The position numbers were made by a program, and so were the translations under genes. This document shows positions 43,188 through 51,597 of a DNA stretch of 64,000 nt, in pieces (the first letter of the stretch is position 1; every line of letters starts with the position of its first letter). The notes beneath the pieces were generated by a model, which was given only the letters and a program-made list of their open reading frames with translations, ran no database searches and had not been told where the DNA came from. Origin of the DNA: Flammeovirgaceae bacterium UBA7330 (GTDB taxonomy: Bacteria; Bacteroidota; Bacteroidia; Cytophagales; Cyclobacteriaceae). The stretch covers positions 1 to 64,000 of the forward strand of contig DKPQ01000009.1 of assembly GCA_002471275.1 (NCBI GenBank), written 5' to 3'.

Positions 43188-44121
43188 GATTATAAAGATT
43201 GAGTTCTAAGATTTCACATATGTTATCCTCATTGATGTCTGTATGAGGAATATGAATTTTCTTTTCAGGATCCTTTTCAATGACTATGATCCGGGTTTCA
43301 AAATGAGTACCCTTCTGTTTGAAAGTTTCAGGGTCTATGGTGGCATTCATGACCAGTCGATGATCCGGAGCATTTTGCTGAAAAAAAGTGTAGCCCTTGG
43401 ATCCTTTGTTGAAGGAAGCATTGATCAGGAGAACCAGCCTCCCTCCTTTTCTCAGGAGTTTGTATGCTGATAAAAGATGCTTTGCGCCTGCCAGTACATC
43501 AACCTTGGCTTTGGTTTGGATGGTCCTGCTGAAAGGAGGATTCATGATGATTTTATCAGGTACGAGTTCCCGGAATTTTGCCAGGTTATGAATCTGTGCA
43601 GCATCCTCCCTGAAAATGTTATGGTAGGCTTGCTCGGTCAACAACCAGTTTCTAAATGGATGTATCTCGTTCACGATAATCCGGTTCGCGAGACTCTTTT
43701 TTAGAAGGCTGCTGATGGATCCGGTGCCGGCAGACGGTTCAAGTACCCAATCATCAATTTTGATGTTCGCGAGCTGTATTAGTACCCAGGCGATATCCTG
43801 AGGTGTAGAGAATTGTTGATAAAGGGATTTATCACTGGAGCGTTCCGTAAAGGTTGGAAGGAGCTGTGCATAGCTTTGCAGAAACATCATTGCATTCCGT
43901 ATAAATGCCGGGATATCCTGGTTTCCCATGAACTCATTCAATGCAGCTTCAGCCACATCGTACAGTTGATGGAATTGAGCATAGTCAACGCCTGGCTTCA
44001 ATTCACAGTGGCTTGCCATTTTTACCAGGTCCGTAGTGGAGCCAATTTTCTTCTTATCAAGAAAGAATTCATTTAAGAGGACCTTGAAATGATAAAATTT
44101 TGATGCGGTTAAATCTGTCAT
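43180..44121 (-). CDS. N6-adenine-type DNA methyltransferase
   Basis: About 313 residues from the ATG at 44121, whose codon overlaps the stop of the 45-codon gene upstream; an ATG at 44148 is possible. The motifs are VLEPSAGTGSISSL (SAM-binding motif I, about 127-140) and IIMNPPFSRT (motif IV, NPPF catalytic). An N-terminal helical part has DLVKMASHCELKPGVDYAQF. It likely methylates adenine in DNA. The recognition sequence cannot be read. Its end overlaps the helicase start by 8 bp, so the pair works together. No restriction nuclease is next to it. Confidence 0.88.
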   Translation of the reverse strand: MTDLTASKFYHFKVLLNEFFLDKKKIGSTTDLVKMASHCELKPGVDYAQFHQLYDVAEAALNEFMGNQDIPAFIRNAMMFLQSYAQLLPTFTERSSDKSLYQQFSTPQDIAWVLIQLANIKIDDWVLEPSAGTGSISSLLKKSLANRIIVNEIHPFRNWLLTEQAYHNIFREDAAQIHNLAKFRELVPDKIIMNPPFSRTIQTKAKVDVLAGAKHLLSAYKLLRKGGRLVLLINASFNKGSKGYTFFQQNAPDHRLVMNATIDPETFKQKGTHFETRIIVIEKDPEKKIHIPHTDINEDNICEILELNLYNHG

Positions 44122-44255
44122 GGTCGTTCCTTTTTGGGGTTTGACCATTCACCTAGGATCTTGCTTTTGAGTGCTTCAATTGCTCTCCTATCGGAAGGGA
44201 TATTTTCCTTAAAAGCAGGTTTAAGCTGTTTCTGATGTTGTCTCATTTTCTCCAT
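44118..44255 (-). CDS. 45-residue protein coupled to the DNA methylase
   Basis: The ATG at 44255 opens a frame MEKMRQHQKQLKPAFKENIP, ending with GEWSNPKKERP. Its stop overlaps the methylase start at 44121 (ATGA). No domain is recognised; it is basic and predicted helical. The tight overlap and strong A-tract before the ATG support a real gene. It is too short for normal gene callers. Confidence 0.5.
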   Translation of the reverse strand: MEKMRQHQKQLKPAFKENIPSDRRAIEALKSKILGEWSNPKKERP

Positions 44256-44554
44256 ATTTTTTTTGGAGAAATGATTTAAGCTGAGGGAGGGCTAGCGCCG
44301 AATAAGGCAAAGAGAAGTTGTAAAGGAAATGTGAATCTTTGATTCAAGTGAAGCGGTCATTTCCTGCATACTCTTTGACTAAAGGGGAAGCTAAATTTTG
44401 GAGAAGAAAATATTGGAGAGAAATGATTTATCATTTGAAGAATCATTATAATTAAGTTAGGTGGTATTTATAATTTTCACTAACTTTCAACTAAACGGTA
44501 TTCTATGGTGTCTTAAAAAATGAAGTTTCATTTCTAACCATAAATCCCAAAGCT
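44256..44554. other. divergent intergenic region, 299 bp
   Basis: This gap separates the leftward methylase/helicase operon and the rightward cargo operon, so it should contain both promoters. On the minus strand the leader before 44255 has TTTGCCTT, a CCCTC segment and an A8 tract before ATGGA. The same elements in the same order precede the ATG at 3851. No repeat end or insertion-sequence end is seen. Confidence 0.4.
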
Positions 44555-45055
44555 ATGAGACGATATCCTCATCCGCTCCTATTATTATGTTTTGCGATAA
44601 GCCTGTTTACATGCTCTGATGAACCGGTCCCTGAGGGGCTAATAGTAGAGATGGTGGTTGTTGACCACACCGGGGAAGAAACGACCGAATTATCTGGTGA
44701 AAGTGGTGAGTTTGCCTTAGCTCTTAAAGCAATCAATCATACCAACGAGGAAATTGAAATAAATTCTTTCAATGCTTGTTTTCTCGCACAAGGGAACAAA
44801 GAGTTTATGAAAATCTATAGGAAGATCAATGGGAGTATTGCTGTTGGAAGGCCTTTTAGCGACGAGGTTGTATGCGCAGCGATTGCACTGCCTCCAAGAC
44901 CGGTTCCTGCAAATGAATACGTGTATTTGGCCAAGTGTAATTGGCTTGATAATCCGGAAAATTCTGTTCTTCCACAAGGAGAATACTTTACAAAAACCAC
45001 TGTAAAAATCAACGAAAAATACTTTGAAACATATGTAAAATTTATCATTAAATAA
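44555..45055 (+). CDS. lipoprotein, cargo operon gene 1
   Basis: This 166-residue protein has a signal with a Cys (LLLLCFAISLFTCSDEPVPE). The mature part includes an immunoglobulin-like strand pattern: EMVVVDHTGEETTELSGESG, FALALKAINHTNEEIEIN and a late PVPANEYVYLAKCNWL. It has the same style as the protein at 45069, and the pair are probably related. It begins a rightward three-gene operon opposite to the helicase and PRTRC genes. Function unknown. Confidence 0.65.
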   Translation: MRRYPHPLLLLCFAISLFTCSDEPVPEGLIVEMVVVDHTGEETTELSGESGEFALALKAINHTNEEIEINSFNACFLAQGNKEFMKIYRKINGSIAVGRPFSDEVVCAAIALPPRPVPANEYVYLAKCNWLDNPENSVLPQGEYFTKTTVKINEKYFETYVKFIIK

Positions 45056-45068
45056 ACCAGCAAATATT

Positions 45069-45632
45069 ATGAAACTAATCAAATTGTTACTCTTTTTAGT
45101 GCTGTTACCGGTCACTGCATTCAGGTGTGAGGATGTAGAACCATCCGTAATTCAGTTATCTTATGAGACTTTAGATAAAAACGGAAACCCCTCTACTCAG
45201 TTTAGAGAAGGAGAAAATTTTATCATCAGCTTCAAAATTCGCAATTCCTCTCCTGAAAAAATCTATTATAAAAGGAATCATGAATCGAATAGTGATTTTG
45301 CAACGGTTTTTAAGCTTAGTGGCTTTAAGAGGGTAGAGGAAGTAGGAAAACCTTTTCCTTTGCAATATCCTGCCGTTCCAAGACAAGGATTCCATACCAT
45401 TGATCCTGATAGCTTTATTGTTTATTCCTTTCCCTGGATTTATGAAGAAGGTTTATATAACATCCCTTCATCTAATAAATATATTAATGATGAATATCCT
45501 TATAACAAAACTGCTTTGCCAAGTGGAAGATATGAAATATCATTTACTGAAGATTTTCAATTTTCTGACGATAGTGATCTTCAAATCGAAGTGAATAATC
45601 GTCGTTTTTCCCACACCTTTAGCATTGAATAA
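45069..45632 (+). CDS. lipoprotein, cargo operon gene 2
   Basis: This 187-residue protein has a signal (LLLFLVLLPVTAFRCEDVEP). The beta-rich mature part has QLSYETLDKNGNPSTQFREG, NFIISFKIRNSSPEKIYYKR and a C-terminal LPSGRYEISFTEDF. The pattern resembles that of gene 1 (a mixed-strand domain with one Cys lipobox). It lies 13 bp past gene 1 and the protease ATG follows one base after its stop, so all three form an operon. It could be a surface partner or inhibitor of the protease; that is inference. Confidence 0.65.
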   Translation: MKLIKLLLFLVLLPVTAFRCEDVEPSVIQLSYETLDKNGNPSTQFREGENFIISFKIRNSSPEKIYYKRNHESNSDFATVFKLSGFKRVEEVGKPFPLQYPAVPRQGFHTIDPDSFIVYSFPWIYEEGLYNIPSSNKYINDEYPYNKTALPSGRYEISFTEDFQFSDDSDLQIEVNNRRFSHTFSIE

Positions 45633-45633
45633 A

Positions 45634-47850
45634 ATGAAAAACTTATATATATTAATTTCTTTCTACTTGTCTTCAACTTTATGTTTAGAGGCCCAAGTAA
45701 TTACCAGAGGGATGTCTCAAGATCAAATTAATAATTTCAGAAAATCAAAAACCGAAATATTAAAATCTAGAATTTTTAGTTTACCTCCAGTAGATAATAA
45801 TTTGCTTGTTTCTCAAGATGACCTTGAAAACAAGGTAGGGCCATATAAGTTTGGTAAGTCTTTTCCAGTGTCAATAGACATAAAAAAACAAGGAGCTAGA
45901 AACATCGTCGAAAATGGCACGGTATATTCTCTTGAGGTTGAATCTAAAGACGCTTATTCTCTCAATTTTGTATTCAATATGTTTCATTTATCCAGTGGAT
46001 CGGAGGTGATTATCTATAATTCTGATAAATCAATGTTAATCGGACCTATAACTAGTAAGAATAATAATGATAAAGAACGTTTTCGTACTGACCTATTAAA
46101 AGGCGACCGAGCTACTATTGAGTTATTTGAACCTAATCGGGTTCAAAGTAAGCCAAGTATCCTTATTTTGGATGAAATTGTACATGGATATAGAAATACT
46201 TTCAGATCAGGTTACGGTGATTCTGAAAGTTGTAATATTGACGTTGTTTGTAGTCCTGAAGGAGATGGTTGGTTGGATGAATCAAATTCAGTTGTACTAA
46301 TACTTTTAAATAACAATGAATTGTGTACTGGAGCATTAATCAATAATGCATGCCAGGATTATACTCCCAATGTTTTAAGTGCTTTTCATTGTATTGATCT
46401 AAATGGGAATGGCACATTAGAGGCCGGGGAAATCGATAATGCTGAAGACTGGGTTTTTAGATTTAAATACAGAAGCCCAAGTTGTGGTGGTGCCGAACCT
46501 CCTTCCTATACCTGGATTACTTATCAGGGTGGTTCCACATTTAGATCCGCTTGGAGTCAATCGGATTTTTCACTTGTTGAAATGAACGAAATGCCTGATG
46601 GAAAAGATGTAATTCAACTTGCTGGATGGTCAAGATCAACAACATCAATTAATAATACAGCAGGAATTCATCATCCAAACGGAGATGTTATGAAAATTTC
46701 AATTGATGATCACAGCCCAACTTTTACAACACCGACATACTTTGGATATCAGGTTGGAACGAATCATTTTTGGAGGGTATCATGGGATGATGGAATCACG
46801 GCTAGAGGATCTTCAGGATCTCCGCTTTTTAACAATGATGGAAGAATAATCGGTCAGTTAGCAGGAGGTGGTTCGTTTTGTGCAACTCCTCAAAGTCCTG
46901 ATCAATATGGACGATTCGATGAGTCCTGGGATGGAAGTGGTCAAGCTATTGATGAAGAATTAGGTGCTTGGCTAACAAATGATCCAAATGTACAGACTAC
47001 AAATGCACTTGTTATTCCACACGTTCGAAGAGTTATAGGACCTTATGTGGTTACAACAAACAATAGCGCTACATTTGAAATATTTAATGTGTTCCCGACT
47101 CATAATGTCACCTGGACATCTACTTCTAATCTCACCATCATATCACAAGATAATACATCTGTAACCGTCAAATATTCTGGATCCAATTATGGAGAGGGGA
47201 CAGTAACAGCAAATGTCCAAAACAATGACCCTAACTTATGTCCAGTTATCGCAACTTTTGATGGTAGTTTACAAGCAGGGCCATTTACCAGTTCACAGAT
47301 AGAAATCTCCGGATTCTCAGGTACTACCTGCTATAATACTTCATATGGATACAGCGCGTATGTTCCTGGTGGCCACCAATCGAATTTTACATATTCATGG
47401 GATTATCCCCAGGGTTGGACTGTTGAAGCACAATATGATAATCATATAATCCTAAATTCAGAAAACTATGTTTATAGTGCAGAGCCCATTGGTGTGATAA
47501 TAAATAATGGTGCTGGAAATAGTGATTGGGCAAACATATGGGTTTATAATGGCTACTGTAGTGGATCTTCTTATTCTTACACATATAATACCTATCCAAA
47601 CCCGGTTTCTGATGAACTCACTGTTACACAAGAGCCTTCAGGCGAAACTTCGCCAACCCTTGCTAATAGTGAGGAAGAGGTTATGTTCAATGTAAAGTTA
47701 TTCGACATTTTCCAGCAGCCTGTTGCTGAAAAGGAGAGTTGTGATAATGAGGTAAAAATAGATACTCACAATCTAAAAAAAGGACTTTACATTATGCATA
47801 TCATTGATGAAAATGGTAATGTATTAAAAGAAAAAGTCATTGTTGAATGA
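45634..47850 (+). CDS. trypsin-like serine protease with T9SS C-terminal sorting domain
   Basis: 738 residues from the ATG at 45634; the longer frame starts with TTG. A signal peptide (LYILISFYLSSTLCLEAQ) precedes an N-terminal prodomain. The peptidase resembles lysyl endopeptidases, with His252 (LSAFHCID), Asp311 (SQSDFSLVE) and Ser394 (RGSSGSPLFN). PKD-like segments follow (about 480-620). A type A T9SS sorting domain closes the protein (TYPNPVSDELTVTQ, then KKGLYIMHIIDENGNVLKEK). It would be exported and attached to or released from the cell surface. Its sequence is visibly AT-rich against the neighbours. Confidence 0.88.
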   Translation: MKNLYILISFYLSSTLCLEAQVITRGMSQDQINNFRKSKTEILKSRIFSLPPVDNNLLVSQDDLENKVGPYKFGKSFPVSIDIKKQGARNIVENGTVYSLEVESKDAYSLNFVFNMFHLSSGSEVIIYNSDKSMLIGPITSKNNNDKERFRTDLLKGDRATIELFEPNRVQSKPSILILDEIVHGYRNTFRSGYGDSESCNIDVVCSPEGDGWLDESNSVVLILLNNNELCTGALINNACQDYTPNVLSAFHCIDLNGNGTLEAGEIDNAEDWVFRFKYRSPSCGGAEPPSYTWITYQGGSTFRSAWSQSDFSLVEMNEMPDGKDVIQLAGWSRSTTSINNTAGIHHPNGDVMKISIDDHSPTFTTPTYFGYQVGTNHFWRVSWDDGITARGSSGSPLFNNDGRIIGQLAGGGSFCATPQSPDQYGRFDESWDGSGQAIDEELGAWLTNDPNVQTTNALVIPHVRRVIGPYVVTTNNSATFEIFNVFPTHNVTWTSTSNLTIISQDNTSVTVKYSGSNYGEGTVTANVQNNDPNLCPVIATFDGSLQAGPFTSSQIEISGFSGTTCYNTSYGYSAYVPGGHQSNFTYSWDYPQGWTVEAQYDNHIILNSENYVYSAEPIGVIINNGAGNSDWANIWVYNGYCSGSSYSYTYNTYPNPVSDELTVTQEPSGETSPTLANSEEEVMFNVKLFDIFQQPVAEKESCDNEVKIDTHNLKKGLYIMHIIDENGNVLKEKVIVE

Positions 47851-47860
47851 TTGCTGAAGC

Positions 47861-48004
47861 TTAATACTCATCGATATTCGCATATTTAAGGACGTGGTCT
47901 TTGTAAATGATGGCCCCTACTCTTTCTCTTCCGGCCATTACCAGAAACTGGTCATGCAGTTTTTCCGGAAGAATGGATTTGTAGTTTAGAAGTGTGATAA
48001 TCAT
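47861..48004 (-). CDS. 47-residue protein at the end of the PRTRC cassette
   Basis: The frame MIITLLNYKSILPEKLHDQF continues to a YKDHVLKYANIDEY end. Its ATG at 48004 overlaps the ThiF stop (ATGA), so translation is coupled. No domain is recognised. It is the last gene of the leftward cassette, with its stop 11 bp from the convergent protease stop. Length is below the usual calling cut-off, but position and composition support it. Confidence 0.55.
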   Translation of the reverse strand: MIITLLNYKSILPEKLHDQFLVMAGRERVGAIIYKDHVLKYANIDEY

Positions 48005-48786
48005 AGCTTAATGGGGTTAGTACGATAATTAGCCAGGTTAATATATCCACCTTGATAGATGGTCATTCGATCGTTCAACAAGTCAAACAACAGCTTGCCA
48101 GCGAACTGGGCTATGAACGTATTGATGAACAGGTCCTGTTTCGTTAAGGCTTCAGCCACACTACAGGTTGGTCCCTGTTCATCACTATTATCGTGTTGCT
48201 CAATATCCGGATGGAGATCAAATATTGATGGTAGCACTTCCATTGTTTCAAAAGACGACTCTTTCGGCTGTTGGATGTTTTGAGTTGTGCCCAAAACTAC
48301 CTGACCCCCATCACGAGTATTCCCTGTGTCCATCCAATAATACAGCCGGTAAGGTGGAGCCATGTTAAAGCTCTTTGAGTATCCCTCATACTTCTTAATT
48401 TGGTTATAGATTTTCTTTCGTGATGAAACGGAATCCACACAAGAAATCAGAATATTAGACTTGATTTCCTCAGTTATCAATTCAGAAGGAAAGGATAACC
48501 AGTCAGTACCGTAAAACCTGTTTAACCTGGAGGTAAGGACCTGTGCTTTATTCAATCCGATATCGGCATTTGAAAACAGCTGTCTTCCTATGTTGGAAGG
48601 ATTAACGCTGTCCGGATCAAAGACACGAACCATAAGTCCCGGATGATCCAATTCTTTCAGTGCATAATGGATCCTACCCAATTGTGTAAGTAAGCTACTG
48701 CCCGTACCGCCGCAACCAACCAGACATACAGTAACTGGATGCATAGGAGCTTGCATATAAGCATTTAAGTAATGAATCTTTTTCAT
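48001..48786 (-). CDS. PRTRC-system ThiF-family protein
   Basis: 261 residues. A Rossmann GxGGxG motif in CLVGCGGTGSSLL (about 21-33), then VFDPDSVNPSNIGRQLFSNA (about 56-75) and a late CVDSVSSRKK are the ThiF/E1-like features that bind ATP and adenylate a partner C-terminus. In PRTRC cassettes this gene co-occurs with proteins B, C, E and F. The target has not been identified, to my knowledge. It is followed by a coupled 47-residue gene. A catalytic Cys cannot be assigned from the sequence. Confidence 0.85.
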   Translation of the reverse strand: MKKIHYLNAYMQAPMHPVTVCLVGCGGTGSSLLTQLGRIHYALKELDHPGLMVRVFDPDSVNPSNIGRQLFSNADIGLNKAQVLTSRLNRFYGTDWLSFPSELITEEIKSNILISCVDSVSSRKKIYNQIKKYEGYSKSFNMAPPYRLYYWMDTGNTRDGGQVVLGTTQNIQQPKESSFETMEVLPSIFDLHPDIEQHDNSDEQGPTCSVAEALTKQDLFINTFIAQFAGKLLFDLLNDRMTIYQGGYINLANYRTNPIKL

Positions 48787-48804
48787 GTGTGTATTAATTG
48801 ATTT

Positions 48805-48906
48805 TCAGTCGTCACATGGAATGTCCGGGTACTTCAAAACGGTCACCAGACCTCGGTTTTCTTTCAAATACTCAGCCTTGGTTAGTATAGCTTGCTTTAT
48901 GGACAT
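48805..48906 (-). CDS. possible 33-residue protein in the PRTRC cassette
   Basis: The frame MSIKQAILTKAEYLKENRGL ends VTVLKYPDIPCDD. It fills most of the 131-bp gap between proteins B and ThiF, starting 12 bp past the B stop. Composition is protein-like, but the gene may be fortuitous. The C-terminal CDD and the helical start are notable. No family is recognised. Confidence 0.35.
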   Translation of the reverse strand: MSIKQAILTKAEYLKENRGLVTVLKYPDIPCDD

Positions 48907-48917
48907 TTCATGGTTGT

Positions 48918-49661
48918 CTATTTGATGAGCGTTTTTAATGTGACTTTGCATGCGGCTAATGAATCAATGGGAAATGGATCTTCCTTTTCAATACAGCTTG
49001 TCAGAACTGTATTCAAATTGTACCCATCCAGCAATGGACTGGATCCATTGATGTGTGAGAAAAGAGAATTGAAAAATGCACCTTCCGCAGCTTCGATAAG
49101 GTCTTCCCAAAAACGAGTTTTTGACTTTATTTTAACATTCCCCATGCATACTCCAGTATCATCAGTATTATGGAATGGAGCTCTGTAAAGGGGTGTATTT
49201 TCCCTTAGGTGGTTTGATTTGAAGGCAAACACCTTCATGGAGCTTCCGGATAAATAAAATAGCAGGTTTGGCAATTTGCAGACGCCATCAGGAATACCAA
49301 GTTCCTTGGTGAAAAGGAGCTTTTCCTGAACGTTCACTTTGATCCAGACGATCGTTGGGATATCCTGATCCTGCTTAGCATATAAAATGTTGGATGGGAT
49401 AAGCCTCTTAAAAGAGAACGGTGCAAGGCGTTTTTGTTCTCGCTTACTCAGGAACCTGGCCAGCTGGTTAAGTTGATTTTCCTGAAGCAGCCTGCCGGCT
49501 GAGAGATGGTAGATACCATCAGTTTCAATGAAGTCACATGACTCCAGGTGAAAATCTGGTATTTTTTCATTTTCGACGAAAGGATTGTCATCCTTCTTTT
49601 TCTTATAGACGACCAGGGCAATTTTAGGAATGTACCTGGCATTAAGGGTATCTGTGAACAT
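48918..49661 (-). CDS. PRTRC-system protein B
   Basis: This 247-residue soluble protein has no signal or membrane segment. Features fitting PRTRC protein B are a late PLYRAPFHNTDDTGVCMGN followed by KSKTRFWEDLIEAAEGAFFN, and the SIDSLAACKVTLKTL-like end. The family is defined by this cassette and has no known activity. It is four bases past gene F and about 130 bases before ThiF. Assignment is by cassette order and motif resemblance. Confidence 0.75.
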   Translation of the reverse strand: MFTDTLNARYIPKIALVVYKKKKDDNPFVENEKIPDFHLESCDFIETDGIYHLSAGRLLQENQLNQLARFLSKREQKRLAPFSFKRLIPSNILYAKQDQDIPTIVWIKVNVQEKLLFTKELGIPDGVCKLPNLLFYLSGSSMKVFAFKSNHLRENTPLYRAPFHNTDDTGVCMGNVKIKSKTRFWEDLIEAAEGAFFNSLFSHINGSSPLLDGYNLNTVLTSCIEKEDPFPIDSLAACKVTLKTLIK

Positions 49662-49665
49662 GGCT

Positions 49666-50841
49666 TTACTTGGTTAGATTTTGAAATAATCTTCTGCAGG
49701 CTTCATTACCTTCAGACATCCAGTCATAAAAGACTTTGGCTTTGCCAAATTGAGGGCGTCTAATCTCCGGAATGATCTTCTGTGATTCTATCAATGGTAT
49801 GATACCGCAGTTCCCGGCAATCTCATCAAGCTCACTACTGAGTGTGTTTCCGATATACCCATCGAAGGACCAGGTAAATCCACAGTACCTAGATGGCCAT
49901 GCCTCTCCGTTTTGATAATAATGGTTGGATCTGTAAGGATTGCCGTAGTCAGTTACTGGAGAGTTCTCAAATTCGTAGAAATCCATTCCTTTATTTATGA
50001 GAACGATGGCCTTTTTATACCATCGCACAACTTTCTTAAAAGATCGATTTCGTGGCTTATAGTTTTTCAGAAGCCTTTTGAATCTTACCAGGCTATGGGA
50101 TTTCTTGATAGCCTGATGATAGATCGAGGTAGCATCATCCCATTCAGCAAAATCTTCTTTCAAAGCTTCGAGATCTTCTATCCCATATTCATCTTCCAGG
50201 TCTTCTTCATCGTCATCATCGATCCTTGCGGCCAGGTCATCAAGGTAACAGCTGCAGTTGTAATCATTCCAGGCGGGGATGTGCAGCTTGTGATGACAAA
50301 TCGATATGAAATGATAGGTAAGCTCCAGGAAAGCTTTATCCTGCTTCCTGAGGAGTTTAAGCCACTGGAAAGGGATAATATTTCCATAGGATTCACATTC
50401 ATCTAATGCATGGATCCAGTAGAATTCTGGTTCTGCATGTTCCGGGAAATCTATGAATACAGGATGCTCTTTACTGTAAAGGGAATTGAACTGGTCTTGA
50501 ATAAATTGAACGAATTCATGGAAACTGGAATCTACATTCCAATCACGATCCTCAAAGTCCGGATGGTCCTTTAACAAGAGAATCATCTTTCCCAAAACAC
50601 TATTATTGACTTCACTATCTACTCGGGAGTAGATTTGGATCAAAGAAAGTTCTTCCTTAAATCCTCTTACATGAGGTAAGGGATCAGCTGGTGACTGATC
50701 CTTTCTTTTGGTTGATCTCCGGAAGTCTGCATGATTTGATCGTGCCGGCCTTCCATTAGAATGTTGACCAATTGTCTTTCCCAGCGATATTGACTTAGAT
50801 CTCGCTCTGGTCCTTTGGACTGTTGGTTCTTTTGAATGCAT
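49666..50841 (-). CDS. PRTRC-system protein F-like
   Basis: The 391-residue frame begins MHSKEPTVQRTRARSKSISL, an Arg/Ser-rich N-terminus of about 58 residues. The body starts at LPHVRGFKEELSLIQIYSRV and includes an acidic run (ARIDDDDEEDLEDEYGI) and a C-terminal FYDWMSEGNEACRRLFQN. The tail with AxCRRLFQ fits protein F of the PRTRC cassette. The N-terminal region overlaps a second frame (see findings), so the true start may lie downstream of the annotated one. Function unknown. Confidence 0.6.
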   Translation of the reverse strand: MHSKEPTVQRTRARSKSISLGKTIGQHSNGRPARSNHADFRRSTKRKDQSPADPLPHVRGFKEELSLIQIYSRVDSEVNNSVLGKMILLLKDHPDFEDRDWNVDSSFHEFVQFIQDQFNSLYSKEHPVFIDFPEHAEPEFYWIHALDECESYGNIIPFQWLKLLRKQDKAFLELTYHFISICHHKLHIPAWNDYNCSCYLDDLAARIDDDDEEDLEDEYGIEDLEALKEDFAEWDDATSIYHQAIKKSHSLVRFKRLLKNYKPRNRSFKKVVRWYKKAIVLINKGMDFYEFENSPVTDYGNPYRSNHYYQNGEAWPSRYCGFTWSFDGYIGNTLSSELDEIAGNCGIIPLIESQKIIPEIRRPQFGKAKVFYDWMSEGNEACRRLFQNLTK

Positions 50842-50863
50842 GTTTGATAAAATTCAAGCGAGT

Positions 50864-51079
50864 TCATCCTTTTGTTCCTACTACAGTTGAAAAAGTGTAG
50901 ACCCGGTAATCTTCCTTGATTTCGGGACCGGTTACAGATGCGGTTGTGAGCTGTGGATATGAGATCGAATGCAGCTCTAATACTTCCGTTGGAGTTAACT
51001 GCTCTCCTGGATCCGGTAGCTCTTTTACGGTGCCGTTATCGTTCCAATTGAATTTTCTACGTACTTGTAATACTTCCAT
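50864..51079 (-). CDS. PRTRC-system protein C
   Basis: This 71-residue protein closely fits PRTRC protein C: the N-terminal RKFNWNDNGTVKELPDPGEQ, the middle LTPTEVLELHSISYPQLTTA, then TGPEIKEDYRVYTFSTVVGTKG, with the YTF...VGTKG end that is typical. It is two bases past protein E. The family is short, soluble and of unknown role. It was found without adjustment of the start. Confidence 0.85.
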   Translation of the reverse strand: MEVLQVRRKFNWNDNGTVKELPDPGEQLTPTEVLELHSISYPQLTTASVTGPEIKEDYRVYTFSTVVGTKG

Positions 51080-51081
51080 GA

Positions 51082-51597
51082 TTAATGAGTGTTTGCGGTT
51101 TCAAATAGTGTTCCTGTACCAAGCTGAATTTTGATTTTGTCTTTCAGCTTATTGGCTTCAGCATTATCGATTTTAATGGCCAGTGCTTTATTTACTTTTT
51201 CAAGCGCAGATTTGTAGGCACCTTCATCAAAGTCCTTCTGAGCGTTCTCCAAATGCTTCTTGATCTTATCCTGGATCTCCTTCTCAGCTTTCTCTTTTTC
51301 CTTAGCCTTGGCATCCTTGCCTTTTACTTCAGCCATATGGTCTTCGAACTTTTTAAGATCCAATGACCATTCGCTTATCATATCCAGAGGCATTACCAGC
51401 TGTTCTACAAGTTCAGCATCAAGTTGCTGAGGTGTGGACATACCAGTAATCGGTTGAAGCATGTCCTTTGCTTTGTCATCAACTCTTGCAATTGGAAGTA
51501 TGGTGAAAGCAATCTTATCACCCTTCCTTTTTAGGGCGATCTGGAGATCAACACCATCCATGTGTTTGAAAATCTCCTGAAAGAATGTGTTACTCAT
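51082..51597 (-). CDS. PRTRC-system protein E
   Basis: 171 residues. The N-terminal region has FFQEIFKHMDGVDLQIALKR, a beta/alpha unit of the PRTRC E type, then FTILPIARVDDKAKDMLQPI. A coiled-coil with KEKEKAEKEIQDKIKKHLEN follows, and a C-terminal TPR-like LEKVNKALAIKIDNAEANKL. It is the first gene of the leftward cassette E-C-F-B-ThiF. The cassette lacks the usual ParB family gene in this window. Function unknown. Confidence 0.8.
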   Translation of the reverse strand: MSNTFFQEIFKHMDGVDLQIALKRKGDKIAFTILPIARVDDKAKDMLQPITGMSTPQQLDAELVEQLVMPLDMISEWSLDLKKFEDHMAEVKGKDAKAKEKEKAEKEIQDKIKKHLENAQKDFDEGAYKSALEKVNKALAIKIDNAEANKLKDKIKIQLGTGTLFETANTH

